Part shown: piece by piece, positions 60,323 to 64,000 of the stretch | How the letters are laid out: every line of letters starts with the position of its first letter | Position numbering within the stretch: the stretch's first letter is position 1 | Origin: Cloacibacterium caeni | GTDB taxonomy: Bacteria > Bacteroidota > Bacteroidia > Flavobacteriales > Weeksellaceae | Reading direction: 5' to 3' | Assembly: GCF_907163125.1 (NCBI RefSeq) | Contig: NZ_OU015319.1 | Location: forward strand, 2,852,001 to 2,916,000 | Length of the DNA: 64,000 bases | Notes under the pieces: generated by a model | What the model saw: the letters and a program-made list of their open reading frames with translations, nothing else | The model's database searches: none | What the model was told of the DNA's origin: nothing | Translations under genes and position numbers: made by a program

Positions 60323-61834
60323 TTACTCTTTTATCAAATTTTTAGTTTGCGTATTTCCTTCTTTATCCGTAATCCTTATAAGGTAATTTCCTCTTTGTAA
60401 AGAAGAAATATTCATTTCTTTGGAAGTAGATTCTTTCAGTTTTTTACCAGAAAAGTCATAAAGTTCAATCTTAGTAATTTGTTTTTCAGATTTTACAAAG
60501 ACAACATTTTTTGCAGGATTGGGATAGATGGAAATAGTACTTTTTGCCATGCGATTATTTTCAGAAGCGCTGAGCGTATTATTTTGATATAAATTTAAAA
60601 TCTGTGTACTTTTAAGAGCTCTATCATATATTTTTAAATCATCAATTGCTCCAGCGAAAGCATTAATTCTAAAAGAAGTTAACGTAGTGTTTATTAAAGG
60701 TTTAGGAGAAGTGCCTTTTATTACTCCATTTATATATATTTTTACATTATCTGCTTCAAAAACCAGAGCTGCATGATACCATTGGTAAGGATTTGTAGTT
60801 CCGTTTGTAAAACTAGCATCATAGGAAGCCCCAGAAAAACTAACGCTATTAGCATTCATGTAAAATCCAAAGGCATTGTATTGTGAGGTTCCGCCATAAC
60901 CTAATGCTGCATAAGAAGTTATAGGGTTGAAAGTAGTGTGATAGTACCAAAAAGAAATAGTTCTGTCTCTTTTCCCAAGTGGTAAATTAGGAATATTACA
61001 AACTCTTGTAGCAGAAGCCGTGGTAACCATTGCTTGGCCAGCTCCAGATCTTCCAGCAGTATAAGTTATAGGATAAGATGCATTACTTGTTGTAAAACTC
61101 ACACTATTTGAATCATCTGCAGCAGTATTATTAAACGAAAAAGATTTTATTAATCCTACAGTATTTGTATTGGGCTCATTATATATATCTGTAACTTCAC
61201 TGTCGGAAACAGCTCTATCATATATTTTTAAATCGTCTATTAAGCCATTAAACCATTGTTCTCCACCAACACCAACACCTAATTTAAAAATATCTGAATT
61301 ATTAATAGTATTCCAGGATTTAGTCATAGAACCCATTAATTGTCCATTTCTGTACATTTTTGCAGTTGTTCCGTCATAAGTCATCACGAAATGATACCAA
61401 GTTCCTACATTGTTGGGATTTCCTCCCATCATTACGGTATAATTGTCTGTATGAGACATAAACATCGTTCTATCTACGCTTACACCACCGCCACATGCAT
61501 TTCCAGACGTACCAGTTCCGTAAGTGAAAATTGGGCCGTAATTTAATCCTGCATCTGCTAAAGATCTTGTCCAGAATGCAATAGTTCGTGGAGCATTACC
61601 ATAAGGTAATCCAGGAATGGTAGCTTGAGATTGCAAAGTGTAGGTCATTCTGATTGCAGAATTGGGATATCCACTTCTATCATAATCAAATGAAGTGGGT
61701 GAAAAAGAAACTGTATTTGCTTCGTTAGTATAAGAATTATCAAACTTAAAATATTGAATGAGCCCCGCTGTAACTTGTGCATTCCCAACTGTAAAAAATA
61801 CAACTAGTAAAAAAGTAAATGTTTTTGTTTTCAT
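60323..61834 (-). CDS. Secreted protein with two LamG-like domains and T9SS sorting domain
   Basis: A 503-residue exported protein: signal peptide (cleavage near VGNAQ, residue 20), two LamG/concanavalin-like jelly-roll domains (about 25-210 and 230-415, each ending IDDLKIYDRA), and a type A C-terminal sorting domain (SIYPNPAKNVVFVKSEKQIT to the end). It is expected on the cell surface or outside, exported by the type IX system; LamG domains bind carbohydrates or proteins. It is paralogous to the next gene upstream. A long palindrome lies just before its start codon, and an IS begins 7 bp past its stop. Confidence 0.88.
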   Translation of the reverse strand: MKTKTFTFLLVVFFTVGNAQVTAGLIQYFKFDNSYTNEANTVSFSPTSFDYDRSGYPNSAIRMTYTLQSQATIPGLPYGNAPRTIAFWTRSLADAGLNYGPIFTYGTGTSGNACGGGVSVDRTMFMSHTDNYTVMMGGNPNNVGTWYHFVMTYDGTTAKMYRNGQLMGSMTKSWNTINNSDIFKLGVGVGGEQWFNGLIDDLKIYDRAVSDSEVTDIYNEPNTNTVGLIKSFSFNNTAADDSNSVSFTTSNASYPITYTAGRSGAGQAMVTTASATRVCNIPNLPLGKRDRTISFWYYHTTFNPITSYAALGYGGTSQYNAFGFYMNANSVSFSGASYDASFTNGTTNPYQWYHAALVFEADNVKIYINGVIKGTSPKPLINTTLTSFRINAFAGAIDDLKIYDRALKSTQILNLYQNNTLSASENNRMAKSTISIYPNPAKNVVFVKSEKQITKIELYDFSGKKLKESTSKEMNISSLQRGNYLIRITDKEGNTQTKNLIKE

Positions 61835-61841
61835 AATTATA

Positions 61842-61870
61842 ACCTATAAAATTTAGCTAAATTTATAGGT
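61842..61870. promoter_or_regulatory. Palindrome before the LamG gene start
   Basis: Outer arms ACCTATAAA (61842-61850) and TTTATAGGT (61862-61870) enclose the perfect palindrome TTTAGCTAAA (61852-61861), with one unpaired A. It ends eight nucleotides from the ATG at 61834: an operator or a leader hairpin. Confidence 0.55.
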
Positions 61871-61985
61871 AGTATTTATTGAAAATTAAGCAAATTAACC
61901 AAACCTGCTTTTGAGTTAACGAAAGCTTGCTTTTAGTTTTTTGTTTAATCATTTACAGAAAACAAATCGCAAAAAATTTCAATAA

Positions 61986-62014
61986 AAAACTTCAAAAATA
62001 GAAGTCCTTTTCGT
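61986..62014 (-). terminator. Degenerate terminator after the second LamG gene
   Basis: ATAGAAGTCCTTTT at 61998-62011 copies one arm of the hutH/LamG terminator (58987-59000), but the opposite arm is degraded to ACTTC. The copy shows that the duplicated segment included the 3' flank. Confidence 0.5.
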
Positions 62015-62022
62015 GAGAAATA

Positions 62023-62967
62023 TTACTCTTTTATTAAACTTTTCGTTTGCGTATTTCCTTCTTTATCAGTGATTTTTACAAGGTAATTTCCTCTTTGTAA
62101 AGAAGAGATGTTCATTTCTTTTGAAGCTGATTCTTTTATTTTTTTACCTGAAAAATCATAAAGTTCTATTTTTGTAATAAGAGTCTCAGATTTCACAAAA
62201 ACAACATCTTTTGCAGGATTGGGATAGATGGAAATGTTGTTTTTGATATTAGACAAGTCAGCTGTAGCCAGCGTTCCGGAATATAAACTATTTACCTGAG
62301 CATCTGTTAGTGCCACGTCAAAAATTTGTAAATCATCAATCGTCGCATTTAGAGTTAACCAAGAAGAAGTACTTGGAGTAGCACCTATTTTAAATAAATT
62401 ATTGATTGTGTTAGATGTGTTGATTGCTAAATTTTGTGTTTTGATGAGTGCACCATTCATATAGATTTTAATTTTAGAGCCATCATAAGTCGTTACTAAA
62501 TGATACCATTGTCCGTTATTAAAAAAGACATTAGAATTTTCATTAATGGTGATTGTTACACTATAACCGGCACCCCAATTGTATTGTTCTAAACCATTAT
62601 TGTAGTTCATGGTAAGGCCAAAAGCTTGTCCGTTTACAGCATTTCCATAACTAAATATGTAACTTCCACCGGTTGCATTATATTGGTTGAATTTTATCCA
62701 AGTTGCAACAGTTCTAGGGTTATTTCCTAATGGTAAATTATTGATAATTGCTTTTAAACCTCCAGCATTGGGAATATTCACTGCTTGTCCACCATTTCTA
62801 CCCGTAACAAATGAAGTCGGAAAAGTGGCATTCAGTTGACCAAGTTGTATAGTAGAATTGCTATTAGAATATGTATTATTAAATGTAAAGTGATGAATTG
62901 GTGTTTGTGCAAAAGCCAAGACAGAAATAAACAAAGTGAAAATGAGTAGAGATTTTATTTTCATCAT
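62023..62967 (-). CDS. Secreted protein with one LamG-like domain and T9SS sorting domain
   Basis: A 314-residue exported protein: signal peptide (cleavage near LAFAQ, residue 21), one LamG-like jelly-roll domain (about 22-225, ending IDDLQIFDVALTDAQV) and a type A sorting domain nearly identical in sequence to that of the protein at 60323-61834 (NISIYPNPAKDVVFVKSE). It overlaps the preceding gene by 4 nt (ATGA), so it is translated from the same mRNA. Function unknown beyond surface display. Confidence 0.86.
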   Translation of the reverse strand: MMKIKSLLIFTLFISVLAFAQTPIHHFTFNNTYSNSNSTIQLGQLNATFPTSFVTGRNGGQAVNIPNAGGLKAIINNLPLGNNPRTVATWIKFNQYNATGGSYIFSYGNAVNGQAFGLTMNYNNGLEQYNWGAGYSVTITINENSNVFFNNGQWYHLVTTYDGSKIKIYMNGALIKTQNLAINTSNTINNLFKIGATPSTSSWLTLNATIDDLQIFDVALTDAQVNSLYSGTLATADLSNIKNNISIYPNPAKDVVFVKSETLITKIELYDFSGKKIKESASKEMNISSLQRGNYLVKITDKEGNTQTKSLIKE

Positions 62968-63392
62968 TTTTTGTTTTTAATGGTTAAAAAATAATTTTGA
63001 AATTCGTTTTCTATGTCTGTAATATCAATTTGTTTTGCACTTTTTTTCGGCATGTAGAAAATAATATCCCAAGAAAGTTCTTTAATATTGAATTTCTTAA
63101 ATCGGCCATTTTCTAAGAATCTTACTTGATCAGAACTATTGATTTTAATGGTTTTGATGTTTTTCTTTTTTAAGAAAATTTTGGCTTGATCTAAATAATA
63201 TAAGCCATCTTCTACAATCACAGAAAACTCATCTTCACTCGCAGATTCTTTTTTCAGTTGGTTAATTCTATCGTTAGAAGGCATTACAATCACTACTGCT
63301 TTTTCTTTAATATTCAATGTTTTTTGAGCCGGTAATACGTTGAATGTGAAAAGAAGTAGAAGAGCAAAAAGGTTTAATTTGAATTTCATCAT
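62964..63392 (-). CDS. Secreted protein of unknown function
   Basis: Unrecognised 142-residue protein. ATG 63392 (or the adjacent ATG 63389) starts a signal peptide (MKFKLNLFALLLLFTFNVLPAQ shown here in part: FALLLLFTFNVLPAQ). The mature part is Lys- and Ile-rich, with KAVVIVMPSNDRINQLKKES and DGLYYLDQAKIFLKKKNIKT, suggesting a small alpha/beta domain. No Cys residues. It is translationally coupled to the LamG gene and probably acts in the same envelope process. Confidence 0.7.
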   Translation of the reverse strand: MMKFKLNLFALLLLFTFNVLPAQKTLNIKEKAVVIVMPSNDRINQLKKESASEDEFSVIVEDGLYYLDQAKIFLKKKNIKTIKINSSDQVRFLENGRFKKFNIKELSWDIIFYMPKKSAKQIDITDIENEFQNYFLTIKNKK

Positions 63393-63460
63393 TTTTAGAA
63401 AATTTAAAGAAATTACCACGGAACTTATAGAAAAGTCCCGCAGTAATCATATGAAGAAGG

Positions 63461-64000
63461 TTACTTGTTTGCGTTTGCTTTAGCACAATCTATCGGGTCC
63501 ATTCCAGAGTTGGCATAATCTGTAGGTGGAGTGATATAGTTTTCGGCTAAACTTCCTGGTGCAGAATAAGAATTTTGCTGTTCTATTTGCATATTCATAA
63601 ATCCACAAGTTCCGTCAGGTTTTTTGAAAACTGCTACAATAGCCATAATTCTAGAAGTTAAAGTTTTTACATAAATTCCTTGATTGTTCCTTAAATCTTG
63701 ATATTGTGGCGCCCATTCACTTGTTGGGTAACAATAGATTGGCGTTTCTTTCCAGCCGTAATCTGCTACACGTTTTTTTACTGCTGCCATCATTGCTTGT
63801 TGAGAAGGTGCTTTTGCTGGAGTTGCTTTTTTAGGGAGATTCATATTTGCAGAATAAGCTTCTTCTTTTTTCTTGTCCATATCTTTAAAGATTTGAGCAA
63901 TTTTTGCAGGAGTATAGTTTTTAATTTTGTCTTCCATTCCTGCTTTATAGAAGAATAAATATTGCTGTCCTTCAAATAAATTATGTCCATAAGGATCACT
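63461..64000 (-). CDS. Protein of unknown function (5' end outside window)
   Basis: Unrecognised. The frame is open from the window edge; 179 residues are visible. The ATG at 63937 (MEDKIKNYTPAKIAQIF) is preceded in frame by SDPYGHNLFEGQQYLFFYKA, so it may be internal. The visible part is hydrophilic, with a Lys/Ala/Pro linker (LPKKATPAKAPSQQAMMAAV) followed by a domain with Cys in YCYPTSEWAPQYQDL, GTCGFMNMQ and PIDCAKANANK. It lies 68 nt upstream of the next gene, same strand. Confidence 0.6.
   Translation of the reverse strand, partial: SDPYGHNLFEGQQYLFFYKAGMEDKIKNYTPAKIAQIFKDMDKKKEEAYSANMNLPKKATPAKAPSQQAMMAAVKKRVADYGWKETPIYCYPTSEWAPQYQDLRNNQGIYVKTLTSRIMAIVAVFKKPDGTCGFMNMQIEQQNSYSAPGSLAENYITPPTDYANSGMDPIDCAKANANK

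Noticed and set aside
1-64000. tRNA, rRNA, riboswitch and CRISPR signals
   Set aside because: No cloverleaf with conserved T-loop, no rRNA segment, no recognisable riboswitch core and no spaced repeat array was found on reading either strand.

Overview
The window is AT-rich chromosomal DNA from a member of the Bacteroidota, class Flavobacteriia, most likely a Weeksellaceae species close to Chryseobacterium or Cloacibacterium. The evidence is the gene content (IPExxxVDY protein between rnc and pyk, DUF2480, DUF6452/DUF6048, DUF3857 pairs, T9SS C-terminal sorting domains), promoters of the Bacteroidota type (TTTG, about 19 nt, TAnnTTTG) and the absence of clear Shine-Dalgarno sequences. No rRNA, tRNA or CRISPR array was recognised.

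Layout. 1-3.5 kb: ABC exporter (cut by the window edge), nusB, a DUF1573 lipoprotein and yajC. 3.5-9.3 kb: an AspT/YidE-type transporter, a small accessory block (Fic protein with its own operator-like palindromes, and a secreted protein) bounded by a 20-bp direct repeat, then aspS. 9.4-11.9 kb: XRE regulator with two DUF2975 membrane proteins, ribosomal protein Thx and DUF2480. 12-16.4 kb: lpxB, a DinB-like protein and ppc. 16.5-21.9 kb: comEC and the sdhCAB respiratory complex. 22-31 kb: a Cys-less thioredoxin-fold lipoprotein, rlmD, two secreted metalloproteases, DUF6452 and DUF6048. 31-40.7 kb: two apparently identical, co-oriented IS3-family elements enclosing coaE, an MBL hydrolase, ruvB, hutI-hutG and an aldehyde dehydrogenase. 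40.7-45.6 kb: acpP-fabF-rnc-IPExxxVDY-pyk operon and divergent folE. 45.7-59 kb: small lipoprotein, cysS, malQ, a Tyr/Gly-Phe-Arg-rich secreted protein, a glycosyltransferase, a Spy-like protein, two DUF3857 proteins and hutH. 59-64 kb: a second type of IS3-family element, two paralogous LamG/T9SS proteins and two unknown proteins.

How the genes work together. HutH, HutI and HutG cover three of the four steps of histidine breakdown (urocanase is not in the window). Pyk, PEP carboxylase and the succinate dehydrogenase complex belong to central metabolism. AcpP/FabF and LpxB supply fatty acids and lipid A. Several secreted peptidases and LamG proteins use or probably use the type IX secretion system.

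Most notable observations. (1) Both copies of the 1427-bp IS element sit inside the loop of an intrinsic terminator hairpin between convergent genes, with 3-bp target duplications (TTC and TTA), and the element carries its own terminator-like hairpin directly before orfA. (2) The fic gene has a 41-bp inverted repeat upstream and a second with identical arm spacing inside the gene, and the protein has an apparent excisionase-type DNA-binding C-terminus, suggesting autoregulation. (3) Heptanucleotide tandem repeats occur at start codons (lpxB, coaE) and inside housekeeping genes (hutI, cysS).
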